From assembly GCA_963814875.1 (NCBI GenBank), contig CAWFFJ010000034.1, positions 1 to 64,000 on the forward strand: 64,000 bases of DNA, in the 5' to 3' direction. Source of the DNA: CAVSIS01 sp963814875. GTDB lineage: Bacteria > Acidobacteriota > Thermoanaerobaculia > Thermoanaerobaculales > Sulfomarinibacteraceae. The notes beneath the pieces are model-generated. The model searched no databases and was not told where the DNA came from. It saw only the letters and a program-made list of their open reading frames with translations. This document shows, piece by piece, positions 53,364-62,052 of the stretch. Numbering within the stretch: position 1 is the stretch's first letter; the number at the start of each line of letters is the position of its first letter. The position numbers and the translations under genes are program-made.

Positions 53364-53627
53364 ATGTCTGTGGTCTATCGATCCCGGGGCGTCCGACTGA
53401 GCCCGCGGTGCCAGCTGATGCTGGATGTAACCTGCCACACCCTGACGTCGGACCCCGACCTGCGGCTCTGCGAGGGCCTTCGCCTGATTGAGGCGACCCG
53501 GACGGCAATCTCGCGGCTTGCACCGGAGATGCTGGAGCAGTTCGAGTGCCACATCCTGCCGCAGCTTCGCGAGCTGCTCATGGACCGCTTTGGTATCGAC
53601 GCTGCGAGTCTCCCAAACGTTAACTGA
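53364..53627 (+). CDS. small conserved-looking hypothetical protein
   Basis: This 87-residue protein starts at the ATG at 53364, divergent from the inositol-phosphatase gene. It is a compact helical protein with LRLCEGLRLIEATRTAISRLA and EMLEQFECHILPQLRELLMD, a balanced composition unlike shadow frames. Three or four Cys residues are present, but not in a metal-binding spacing. I recall similar short proteins in related genomes but no function. Confidence 0.6.
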   Translation: MSVVYRSRGVRLSPRCQLMLDVTCHTLTSDPDLRLCEGLRLIEATRTAISRLAPEMLEQFECHILPQLRELLMDRFGIDAASLPNVN

Positions 53628-53640
53628 ATCCGCCGCGACT

Positions 53641-54093
53641 TCAGCCGGGGCCGGACACGTCGGCCCACTCTGGAAGTGTGTGGAGGACGTCGGCCGGAAG
53701 GCCCGACTCGAGCTCGACCGTGACCTCGTCGTCGTCCGTGAGCGCCACTCCCGGGAGTGTTGCGGCGATCTGCGTTCCGACCCCGGGGCGGATACTCGAC
53801 AGGTCGAGGGTGACGCGACGAGCCGCCGTCTCCGCGCCGTCGGCGCCGCGGACACGCACCATCACCGTGAGGTGATTGAGCTTGTCGGCGCCATGGTTGG
53901 TCACCTGGAGGTCGACGATCAGGCTCGGCTCGCCGGCTGAGTCGTGCACCGTATTTGCTCCGAGCGGGACGATCTCGTGCGCCTGTCGCATGGTCTCGAG
54001 GCGCTGCTCCGGCGTCTTCCTCGGGCCGCAAGCGAGGGCAGCCGCCGCCACCATGGTCACCGCCAGGATACGGGCGACAGTTCCCTGGGTCAT
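53641..54093 (-). CDS. lipoprotein, unknown function
   Basis: This 150-residue protein has a lipoprotein signal: a hydrophobic segment followed by AALACGPRKT, a good lipobox with Cys at about 22. The mature part is a beta-rich domain (LIVDLQVTNHGADKLNHLTV, VRGADGAETAARRVTLDL) like a small immunoglobulin-type or DUF2393-type fold. No catalytic residues are evident. It is convergent with the small hypothetical gene and precedes, on the same strand, only the end of its own unit. Confidence 0.72.
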   Translation of the reverse strand: MTQGTVARILAVTMVAAAALACGPRKTPEQRLETMRQAHEIVPLGANTVHDSAGEPSLIVDLQVTNHGADKLNHLTVMVRVRGADGAETAARRVTLDLSSIRPGVGTQIAATLPGVALTDDDEVTVELESGLPADVLHTLPEWADVSGPG

Positions 54094-54123
54094 GCTCCAC
54101 CTCCTTCTCGGCGCAGTGTACCT

Positions 54124-54834
54124 TCAACGAGTTGCCGCAGAGGACGCCGAGGGCCCCGGGGCAGCTTCCCCTTCCGGGCAGAAGCGTGCAGTGATCCGCC
54201 GGATGAACTCCCGGGTCTCGCGGTACGGAGGCACGCCCGCGGCGCGTTCGACGGTCGCGGCACCCGCGTTGTAGGCGGCCAGAGCCAGGCTCAGGCTGCC
54301 GAATCGGTCGAGCAGGCGGCGCAGGTGGGCAGCCCCGCCGCGCAGGTTCTCGATCGGGTCCCAGACGTTGTCCACACCCTGATCCGCAGCCGCTGCCGGC
54401 ATGAGCTGCGTCAACCCACGAGCCCCCGCGCGGGACACCGCGTGCGGGTCGAAGGCCGACTCCTGCTGAACCAGGGCGGCGAGGAGCCACGGGTTGAGGT
54501 TTGCCGAACGGGCGGCGTCGGCGATCTCGGCGCGAAACGGAAGCTCCTTCGGCAGCGGCTCGTCGGCCCAGGCCGGCGAGCACGCCGGCAGCTCGGGTAC
54601 CGGGAGGTCGCTGGCGACCTCATCGGCGACCACCCGGTCGATGCGGGTCGCGGGAACCGTGAGGGTGCCTCCGCCCGGTAAAGTGAGCACGATCGAGTCG
54701 TCTGCAAGCACGGCGTCTTCGACCTTGAGCACGCGCCCGTCGACGAACACCGCCAACCGCGCCTCCGCCGTCGCCGCAGCGGCGAGGAGCAGCAGCAGTG
54801 CCGCGAGAAACCGGACGGAATACCACAGAGGCAC
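54124..54834 (-). CDS. lytic murein transglycosylase (SLT domain)
   Basis: About 236 residues. The GTG at 54834 gives a clean signal peptide (RFLAALLLLLAAAATAEA), but that start lies inside a palindromic repeat. The open frame runs on through the whole repeat to 55011, which is unlikely to be coding. A small beta segment (residues 20-60) precedes the SLT domain, with the catalytic Glu in VQQESAFDPHAVSRAGARG, LTQLMPAAA and LALAAYNAGAATVE. It cleaves peptidoglycan glycan strands in the periplasm. The natural start may have been altered when the repeat arrived. Confidence 0.88.
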   Translation of the reverse strand: MPLWYSVRFLAALLLLLAAAATAEARLAVFVDGRVLKVEDAVLADDSIVLTLPGGGTLTVPATRIDRVVADEVASDLPVPELPACSPAWADEPLPKELPFRAEIADAARSANLNPWLLAALVQQESAFDPHAVSRAGARGLTQLMPAAAADQGVDNVWDPIENLRGGAAHLRRLLDRFGSLSLALAAYNAGAATVERAAGVPPYRETREFIRRITARFCPEGEAAPGPSASSAATR

Positions 54835-54975
54835 AGAGACACAGAGAGGATCACAGAGTCCCCACCCCCCCGGGGCCAGGATCGGGCGCGCGGGCAGCGC
54901 GCGTCCGATCCTGGCCATGTCGGGCGGGCGGGGGGGCTCTGTGGGACTCTGTGTCTCTGTGCCTCTGTGGTTCAC
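54821..54975. repeat. complete CACAGAGGCACAGAG palindromic element (155 bp)
   Basis: Outer arms TACCACAGAGGCACAGAGAC (54821-54858 in full) and the complementary CTCTGTGTCTCTGTGCCTC region (54936-54975) enclose a second palindrome (GGCCAGGATCGGGCGCGC against GCGCGCGTCCGATCCTGGCC). Nearly the entire element can fold into one long hairpin. It overlaps the 5' end of the transglycosylase gene. The copy at 4237 is a truncated relative. Confidence 0.8.
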
Positions 54976-55007
54976 GTCGGGCGTGGCGGGGGGCGGCATG
55001 GCGGGGC

Positions 55008-55901
55008 TCATGCGCGGGGGTGCTTCTCGTCGTACAGGCGGCGCAGGCGCTCGCGGGCGACGTGAGTGTAGATCTCGGTGGTGGTCAGTGAAGCGTGTCC
55101 GAGCATCATCTGGACGGCGCGCAGGTCGGCCCCGTTCTCGACCAGGTGGGTGGCGAAGGAGTGACGGATCACGTGAGGCGACAGATGTGAGGCGATGCCA
55201 GCCTTGAGGCCGTGCTGGCGCAGGATCTTCCAGAACCCCTGACGGGTCAGTGGGGCGCCGCGCAAGTTGAGAAAGAGCTCCGGCCGGCGGTAGCGGTCGA
55301 GATCAGGGCGGCCGGTCACGAGGTAGCGCTCGATCCAGTCGACAGCGCTGGTTCCGAGGGGAACCAGGCGCTCTTTGCGCCCCTTCCCGAGGACGCGCAC
55401 GAAGCCGGGGTCGAGCCGAACGCGGTCAAGGGTCAGTCCGACCAGCTCCGACACTCGCAGGCCGGTGGCATAGAGGGTCTCGAGCATTGCCCGGTCGCGC
55501 AGCCCCCTGGGGGTGTCGGTGTCGGGCGCAGCGAGCAACGTCTCGACCTCATCGGGGGCGAGAACGTTGGGCACGGTGTGCCACAGGCTCGGCGTGCGCA
55601 TCTGGGCCGAGGGATCGCTCGCGACGACGCCCTCGCGGAGCAGGTAGGCGAAGAAACCGCGCACCGCCGAGAGTGCCCGCGCGGCAGAGCGTGCCGACAG
55701 CCCGTCGTCGCGACGCCGTCCGAGGTAGGTCCGAAGGTCGGCCCGCGCGATGCGCGCGAGATCGAGCCGCTCCGCCTCGAGCCAGTCGAGGAACTGACGG
55801 AGGTCCCGCCCGTAGGACTCGACGGTGCGCGGGGACATGCGCCGCTCGACCACGAGGTGCGCCAGGTAGTCCTGGACATGGTCACGAGCTTCAACGGCCA
55901 T
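55008..55901 (-). CDS. xerD: XerD-type tyrosine recombinase
   Basis: This 297-residue protein has the core-binding domain (YLAHLVVERRMSPRTVESYG) and the catalytic domain. The catalytic residues are complete: Arg in LYATGLRVSELVGL, Lys in GKGRKERLVPLG, His-x-x-Arg in HVIRHSFATHLVENG, His in LGHASLTTTEIYTH and the nucleophile Tyr in the same stretch. Length and motifs match XerC/XerD, which resolve chromosome dimers at dif; XerD is slightly preferred. No dif-like site was found in the window. It is probably housekeeping rather than part of a mobile element, as no attachment site or cargo is present. Confidence 0.9.
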   Translation of the reverse strand: MAVEARDHVQDYLAHLVVERRMSPRTVESYGRDLRQFLDWLEAERLDLARIARADLRTYLGRRRDDGLSARSAARALSAVRGFFAYLLREGVVASDPSAQMRTPSLWHTVPNVLAPDEVETLLAAPDTDTPRGLRDRAMLETLYATGLRVSELVGLTLDRVRLDPGFVRVLGKGRKERLVPLGTSAVDWIERYLVTGRPDLDRYRRPELFLNLRGAPLTRQGFWKILRQHGLKAGIASHLSPHVIRHSFATHLVENGADLRAVQMMLGHASLTTTEIYTHVARERLRRLYDEKHPRA

Positions 55902-55957
55902 GGCGCCATGCTAGCAGTGGCTGTCACAAGACCCAGGACGCGCGCAGCGCGTCAGAT

Positions 55958-56032
55958 GATTCCGGTGGGCACAAGCTCACGTCCGCGCCGCGACTCTGCG
56001 ACCGACATCCCCGGCCTGTGCCCGCCGGAATC
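55958..56032. terminator. inverted repeat between convergent/tandem gene ends
   Basis: GATTCCGGTGGGCACA (55958-55973) and TGTGCCCGCCGGAATC (56017-56032) pair over 16 bases with one G-T mismatch around a 43-base loop. It directly follows the end of the LVIVD gene on the minus strand. The large loop makes termination less certain; it may be another dispersed palindrome. Confidence 0.45.
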
Positions 56033-57709
56033 CTAGAAGGACACACTCAGCCGCTGTGCCGGCTGGTAGATCGGATCCCCGGTCCCGTTGTCGACCACCG
56101 ACGCGTACGCCATCACCTCGCCGTTCGAGCTGGTCACCTTGACTACGGCGAAGCCGTTATCCACCGTTCCGGCGCCCACGAAGTCGAAGATGCGTGTCGC
56201 CTGGACCACCTCGAAGGGACCCAGCGTCTTGGTCCACACCGCGACGTGGCTGCCGGAGCCGCGGTAGAGATCGACCTGCACCTCGACCGTGTCGCCGCTG
56301 ACGTTGACCAGGCCGAGGTTCGAGCGGAAGCCCGCGTTCTCCTGGAGCTGGAGCAGAACGCCTTCCTCGCCGGGGGACAGCGCCTCAGCGCGGGTGAGCG
56401 CCGGGATGAACTGACCGTAGGTCCCGTCCCTCCCGGCGGCGTTGTAGGTCCGGCTGGAGATGCGGACGTCTGGGTGCGAGGTCGTCACGCGCAGGGCGCC
56501 GTTGGCCGAGTCAAGGCCGAACACGGAGTTGAGTACGTCCGGGAGCATCATCTGCTGGCCCGGCTGGAGCGAGAACGCGCTGTTGAGCGGGGTTCCGTTG
56601 GCCTGATCCTTGACCAGGTAGGCGAGGTTGAAAGAGGCGACGCGCGGGGTGAGATTGGCGATCGCGAGGTCGGTTACCCAGAACGTGTCCTCGAGACCGG
56701 TCGCTCGCGCGGCCGCACCGATGAACGAGGTCGTGGTCTGGATCGCCTGCGCGGCGCAGTCGGAGAGGTCGACCGTGGAGAAACCGCTGCTGCCGCGGCC
56801 GATGGAGAGGAAGCTGCCGACCAGGGCGAGACCGCTGGCACCGTCGAGCGGCAGCTCGTCGAGCAGCAGAAGATCGGTACCGAGCGAGGCGTCGGCGAGC
56901 ATCAGGCCGGTGCCAGGGGCGACCATGTAGACACGGGAGAGCCAGGCGATGATGCGGGTCGGGGCCTCGGAAACCGCCAGCGACGCGAGCGGTACCACCT
57001 GGTCGCCCTCGATGTGGAGGCTGACGAGGCCGACGCCGACGACGCCGGCGTACAGCATCGTCCCCTCGCGGGTGAGGCTGAGAACGTCGCCGCCGAGGTC
57101 GAGGGCGGTTCCGATCAGGGTTGGGTGCGCGCGGTCCGAGATGTCGATCGTAGCCAGGCCACCGCTGCCGAGTGCGCAGTAGGCCCGCTGGTTGTGCTGC
57201 ACGACCGCGGCGATCGGCGAGCCGAGCTGGATCGAGCCGTCGACGGCCGGATAGCTGTTGGAGCCGAGGGAGATAGTGAACAGCGTCCCCCCCTCGCCTC
57301 CGACCAGGTAACGGCCCGAGTAGCCAGTCACCGTCGTGGCGTTCTGCCCGAGGTTGAAGCTCCCCTGGTGGACCAGTGTGGCGCTCCCATCGAAGCTGTA
57401 GACGCTGAAGCCGGCGCTGCCGTCGGCGACGGCGATCAGGCTCGCGAAGTAGTCGAGGGTCACGTCGAACGCTTGGCCCTGGGTCGGTTGGGCGGTGAGG
57501 ACGACCGGTTGGGTCGGGTCGCTGATGTCGATCGGTACGATGCCGCTCGAGCCCGACGCCACGTAGGCGATCGTGCCGCCAATGGCGGGCTGCGACGGCG
57601 TCCCGGGTACCGAGACGGTGGCCAGCTCGGCCAGGTCGCACACCTGCGCTTCGGCCACCGGAACGGCCGCCAGCGTGACAAGGACCAGCATGACGAAGAC
57701 TTGGCGCAT
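56033..57709 (-). CDS. exported LVIVD-repeat (beta-propeller) protein with shared C-terminal module
   Basis: This 558-residue protein starts at the ATG at 57709 after GGAGG, with a signal peptide (QVFVMLVLVTLAAVPVAEA). Residues about 30-340 contain repeated propeller blades: VASGSSGIVPIDISDPTQPV, ALGSGGLATIDISDRAHPT and IGRGSSGFSTVDLSDC are successive LVIVD-type units. Residues about 350-558 form a beta-rich module with ISSRTYNAAGRDGTYGQFIP, GFRSNLGLVNVSGDTVEVQV and AYASVVDNGTGDPIYQP. The same signposts occur at the C-terminus of the S8 protease at 12.8 kb. Probably a secreted or surface protein; ligand unknown. Confidence 0.85.
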   Translation of the reverse strand: MRQVFVMLVLVTLAAVPVAEAQVCDLAELATVSVPGTPSQPAIGGTIAYVASGSSGIVPIDISDPTQPVVLTAQPTQGQAFDVTLDYFASLIAVADGSAGFSVYSFDGSATLVHQGSFNLGQNATTVTGYSGRYLVGGEGGTLFTISLGSNSYPAVDGSIQLGSPIAAVVQHNQRAYCALGSGGLATIDISDRAHPTLIGTALDLGGDVLSLTREGTMLYAGVVGVGLVSLHIEGDQVVPLASLAVSEAPTRIIAWLSRVYMVAPGTGLMLADASLGTDLLLLDELPLDGASGLALVGSFLSIGRGSSGFSTVDLSDCAAQAIQTTTSFIGAAARATGLEDTFWVTDLAIANLTPRVASFNLAYLVKDQANGTPLNSAFSLQPGQQMMLPDVLNSVFGLDSANGALRVTTSHPDVRISSRTYNAAGRDGTYGQFIPALTRAEALSPGEEGVLLQLQENAGFRSNLGLVNVSGDTVEVQVDLYRGSGSHVAVWTKTLGPFEVVQATRIFDFVGAGTVDNGFAVVKVTSSNGEVMAYASVVDNGTGDPIYQPAQRLSVSF

Positions 57710-57787
57710 CACCACCTCCGGATAAGCGATGGTACCACCGCCCCGGGCCCGGGGGGTCGTGGCCCAGGTCACACGCCCGAACAGAAA

Positions 57788-57813
57788 ACGGCCCGGGCGA
57801 GGGCCCGGGCCGT
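57788..57813 (-). terminator. rho-independent terminator of the SGNH esterase gene
   Basis: ACGGCCCGGGC and GCCCGGGCCGT form an 11-base stem with a 4-base loop. On the minus strand the hairpin is followed by TTTTCTG. It lies 28 bases after the gene end. Confidence 0.8.
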
Positions 57814-57840
57814 GGGTTGGAGTCGACGGAACCAGAACGC

Positions 57841-59290
57841 TCAGTGCGTGCCGGAGTCCCGGAGCTGGGGAGCCATCCGGCCCGACGGCTTGAGCAGGTC
57901 GCGAGGCTGGTCCCCGGAGACGCCGCTGTCGCCGTCGACCGGCTGGAGGCCGCGACGCATGCGGTCGACACGGATCGGGAAGGTCTCCATCAGGCTCTTG
58001 ACGGCCGCCGTGGAGAACACCGTGCTTGCAGTAACCAGGCCGCTCGCGGACTCGCCGCCGCAGCCGCCCTGGCCGCACAGGATGTCGCCCATGTTGACCT
58101 GAGGCAGGTTGCCGCCCATCTGGTTGTTGATCAGGTCGATCAGGTTGACCGCGATGAGGGCCTGACCGATGGTCTGCGGGTGGATGCCGTCGTAGGAGAA
58201 CAGCCCGCCGATCAGGAAGTCGGCGGAGAGGTCGATGCCGCCGACCACCCACGGGTTGCCGGCCGCGATGTTGCCGAAGATCTGGTTGATGTCGAGGACT
58301 TTGGCGCCGAACGTCGCGGCCTCGTTCTTGATGATCTGATTGAACGCAGCGATGCGGTCGGAGATGACCGCGATCTCCTCGGCGCGCAGGACGACTCCCG
58401 GAATGACCTCGCCGCCCACGATCTGGAGATCCTCGGGCAGCGGCTGGCCGGTGCCGCCGAGCTCTGCCGGGACTCCGATGCCCTGGGCGAGCAGCGCCGA
58501 CGCGTTGAGAGTGACCTTCGCATCCGCCGGGAGTAGGCCGTGGGAGCCAATCAGCGGCACCCGGCCGACGCCCGGAACGTCCAGGTACGGCTCGATGGTG
58601 TTCACGAACGGGATCGCCGTGACGTCGGGAATCGTCATCACGACGATGTCGGCGCTGGTATTGGTCACGAGCGCGCCGAGCGCGGTGTGATAGAGCTGCT
58701 CGAAGGTCGCCACCGGCGTCATGGTGACGCCCTCGACCGGGGTGCCGGCGAGGGCAGCGCCGAGGATGTCGTTGTTGCCGATCCACATCGTGATGAAGGT
58801 CGGATTGAGCCCGATCGCCTGCTCGAGGGCGGTGTGCACGCCGTCACGCAGGATGAGGTCGTGCATCACGTTGTCCTGGTGGCCGGCGAGGAGGTTCGTA
58901 GATGTCGCCGGTGGTGAACAGCATGTCGTAGAGGTCGGCGCCGGGCACAGCGAGATCGTTGTAGGGCCGTTCGAGGTACGGGTTGAGCGGGCCGCCGGGA
59001 GCGCCGGGGATCGGCCGGATGACTGGGCTTGGCGCGATCTGGAGCAGCTCGAGCAGGTTGGGGATGCCGGGCGCGGACACCAGCGGCAGCTCGAAGCTGC
59101 CGTAGACGCCGGCCTGCCTGGCGAGCAGGGCCGGGTAGGCGCGGGTCTGGTAGTACTCGGTAAGGCCGTTCGAGGCGAAGCCTGCGGTCAGGCTGTCACC
59201 GAGAGCGACGTAGCGGCTGAAGTCGACCGCGCCCGCCGGCACGGCTACGAGCAGCGCCGCCAGGCACAGGACGAGAAGACTCTTCTTCAT
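57841..59290 (-). CDS. exported SGNH/GDSL esterase, frameshifted near 58897
   Basis: About 482 residues once one extra base is skipped. The ATG at 59290 after GGGAGGAC opens a signal peptide (KSLLVLCLAALLVAVPAGA). Block I has the nucleophile Ser in VALGDSLTAGFAS, block III is TMWIGNNDILGAAL, and the Asp/His pair of block V is in YDGIHPQTIGQALI. The first 130 residues and the rest lie in different frames. The break is near 58897, where NLLAGHQDNVMHDLIL continues after DMLFTTGDIY. It probably hydrolyses lipid or carbohydrate esters outside the inner membrane. It follows the FadL gene by 11 bases. Confidence 0.82.
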
Positions 59291-59301
59291 GGCTGTCCTC
59301 C

Positions 59302-60600
59302 CTACCACCTGAGGGTCAGTGACGCGCCAAACAGATTGGCGGTCGTGTCGTAACTTCCCTCGTAGCCATCATACGAGAGCCCCCCGGTCGAGCGGCTGTC
59401 GAAGGTGAGGTGGAGGTAGCCGACGTCGCTCCTCATGTTGCCGTGGATCCAGCTGAAGCCGGCCGAGTAGCCGGTGCGGTCGCCGTCGCCGAGCAGCGGG
59501 GACATCGACTGGACGGGCTGCGGGGTCTTGTCGTCGAGATAGCCGGCCTGCAGGGCCCAGCTCGAGTTGACGCGGAACTCTGCGCCGAGACGGAAGGTGT
59601 TGGCGTCCTGGTAGTTCTCGACCACCGAGGTGCTGAGGGCCGGGTAGTCGATGAAGTCGATCGGCAGCTCCTGGAACGACGACCAGCCCATCTCGGAGTA
59701 CTGGGCCGAGAAGGTCCACTGCTCGCCCGTCCAGGCCAGGCCCAACGCCCAGTAGTCCGGAAAGCTGATCTTCGACTTCATCTTGGCGTTCTCGTCGAAG
59801 GGGATCTGCGAGGCCAGCAGCGCGTCGAAGTCGGCATAGCCCGTGGCGTACTGCGTGAACGAGCCGTAGCCTCCGAGGTCCATGTCGATCTGCGACCGGT
59901 AGAGCGCGCCGACCGAGAAGCCGTAGGGCAGCTTCGCGAGCAGACCCGCATGCCAGCCCCAGGCGGTGTTGCCGACGCCGTCGGTGAACAGGTGCGCGTT
60001 GCCGACATCGGCGACCTGCTGGGTGTAGGGGTTGACGAAGCCGATGGTCCGGCTGAGGTCGATCTGGCCGATCGCATAGTCGACGCCGAAGCCGAAGGCG
60101 ACGTTGTCGCTCAGCTTGACCGACAGGTTCGGGCTCAGGTCGTACATCTTGAGGTCGACGCGCTTGGAGATGAAGCGGCCGGCGAAGCCCTCGTCCCACC
60201 AGGTGCCGAGGCCGAACGGCGTATTCATCGAGAAGCCGAAGCTGAGCCGGTCATTGATCGGGTACACCAGGTACAGATGCGGGGGGTAGAACCACTGGCT
60301 CTCCTGCGAGGCCTTGTACCCGTCCCCAGGATAGGGCGAGTCTCCGTAGAAGTCCTGGCTCGCGGTGATGAGCGTTATGCCGGTCATCACCTGGACGCCC
60401 TTGTCCTGCTGGAAGGCCAAGCCCGCCGGGTTCCAGAACAGGGCGGACGGATCGTCCGCTACGGCGGTAAAGGCGCCGCCCATCGCCATCGCGCGGTTGC
60501 CGTGCTCGAAGAGCGCAAACCCCGCCCCCCACCCAAGAGAGGGGAGCAGTAGGAGCGCGACCGCCGCAGTCAACACCTGCCGACGATTCAAGGCTGCCAC
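59302..60600 (-). CDS. OmpP1/FadL-family outer-membrane transporter
   Basis: This 432-residue protein starts at a GTG at 60600, six bases after AAGGAGG, with a signal peptide ending in GWGAGFALFE. FadL hallmarks follow: the hatch-domain NRAMAMGGAFTAVADDPSAL with FWNPAGLAF, alternating beta strands (LSFGFSMNTPFGLGTWW) and a terminal aromatic (LTLRW) that directs outer-membrane insertion. FadL proteins import long-chain fatty acids and other hydrophobic compounds. With the SGNH esterase just downstream, it suggests release and uptake of lipid products. Confidence 0.92.
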   Translation of the reverse strand: MAALNRRQVLTAAVALLLLPSLGWGAGFALFEHGNRAMAMGGAFTAVADDPSALFWNPAGLAFQQDKGVQVMTGITLITASQDFYGDSPYPGDGYKASQESQWFYPPHLYLVYPINDRLSFGFSMNTPFGLGTWWDEGFAGRFISKRVDLKMYDLSPNLSVKLSDNVAFGFGVDYAIGQIDLSRTIGFVNPYTQQVADVGNAHLFTDGVGNTAWGWHAGLLAKLPYGFSVGALYRSQIDMDLGGYGSFTQYATGYADFDALLASQIPFDENAKMKSKISFPDYWALGLAWTGEQWTFSAQYSEMGWSSFQELPIDFIDYPALSTSVVENYQDANTFRLGAEFRVNSSWALQAGYLDDKTPQPVQSMSPLLGDGDRTGYSAGFSWIHGNMRSDVGYLHLTFDSRSTGGLSYDGYEGSYDTTANLFGASLTLRW

Positions 60601-60795
60601 ATCGAACCTCCTTCCGATCCGTATCTCTGATCGCCACCAACCATGCTATGCGCGGACCCCGGGCGCGTCAATAGAATCGCAGCGGCAGCGGGGTGGTTTC
60701 TCATTTTGGATCGACTGCTCTGAAGGGTAGACTGTCGCGATGCCGTGTCGCCGGATTTCCGTGATTTCAGCCGCTCCCGACGCCTGGGGCGACCC

Positions 60796-61984
60796 GTGAG
60801 ACTCGAGCTCGAGCTCGCCCTGCACTTTGTCCGGCGACGCGCCGGGCTGCTCCGCGGCACGGCCCTCGCCGCGTTCGTCGGTGTCGCGCTGGCGACCGCG
60901 GCGCTCGTCATCACCCTCGCGCTGATGGCCGGGTACCGGCAGGCGATCGCCGTTCCCCTCGAGCGCGGCGGGGCGCACCTGGTCGCCTTTGCCGGGCCGG
61001 CCGCTGACCCTTGCCGAGGGGCGCCGGCGCGCGGCGGCAGCCGCCACCGTCCGTGGAGTGCGCGAGGCCGGGCCGGTGACCTACCTGGCCGCCCTCGCCA
61101 TGGACCCGAACGACCCTGCCCATCCCCTTCCGGTCACTCTCAAGGCGGTCGATCACCCTCCCGCCTTCTGCGGTGGCGGCAGGTGGTCGGGCGGCGCCGG
61201 GCTGCCGGTTTTCGCAGGGGACCGGCTGGCGAAATCGCTCGGGGTCGCGTCCGGGGACAGCTTGACGTTGCGCCTGCCGCCCGAGGCCGGATCGTGGCTG
61301 CTGCCGAGCGTCCGCGTCGAGCTCGCCGGGACCTTTCACCTGGGCTTCGCCGAGTTCGACGACAACTGGCTCGTCGGCCCGCTCGAGCCGCTGCTCGCCC
61401 GCCTTCCCGGCACCGGGGTGACGGCGGTCGAGGTCCGACTGGATGATCCGCTGGCGGTCGGCGCGATCCGTCCCGCGGTCGAAGCCGCGCTGCCGGACAT
61501 GGTCGTGACCGACTGGCGGGAGATGAACCGGGCGCTGTTCGCAGCGCTGCGCTGGCAGACGCTGTCGCTGTTCCTGGTCCTGACCCTGGTGGTGGCGGTG
61601 GCCTCGTTCCAGGTCAGCTCGGCCATGGTCGTGCTGGCAATCTCCAAGCGGCGCGCTACCGGGACACTCCAGGCCATTGGCATGACGCCGACCCGGGTCC
61701 GGCGGGTGCTGCTGCTCGCAGGGTCGCTGCTCGGCGGTGCCGGCGTGGCCGCGGGGCTCGGGTTCGGGGTCGCGGTGAGCGCGGTGATGACCCGGTGGCG
61801 CCTGCTCCGATTCCCAGTCGATCTCGCCCGCGTGTACATGGTCGACCACATCCCATTCGTGGTTCTGCCCGTCCACGTGCTGGCAGTGGCGGCGACGGCA
61901 GCAGGGCTCGTGCTGCTGGCCTCGGCGTGGCCGGCGTGGCGCGCCTCCCGCCTCGACCCGGTGCGCGCGCTAAAGGCATCCTGA
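60796..61984 (+). CDS. LolC/E-like ABC permease, frameshifted near 61005
   Basis: About 395 residues once one extra base is skipped. The GTG at 60796 opens with LELELALHFVRRRAGLLRG and a span (AAFVGVALATAALVITLALM), the pattern of LolC/FtsX permeases. The frame breaks near 61000-61008: AHLVAFAG is in one frame and PLTLAEGRRRAAAAATVRG in the next. The periplasmic domain and three C-terminal spans follow, with RATGTLQAIGMTPTRVRRVL typical of FtsX/LolC. LolCDE extracts lipoproteins from the inner membrane. No LolD ATPase is in this window, which is odd for the system. Confidence 0.82.
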
Positions 61985-62052
61985 CGGCGCCCGTGACCCG
62001 GGTCACCGGTCCCGAAATGGACCGTTATCGCGTGGTAAAGTGACCTGTCGCG

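Noticed and set aside
55008..55901. Tyrosine recombinase as evidence of an integrated mobile element
   Set aside because: Motifs fit housekeeping XerC/D; no attachment-site duplication, tRNA or phage/ICE cargo nearby.
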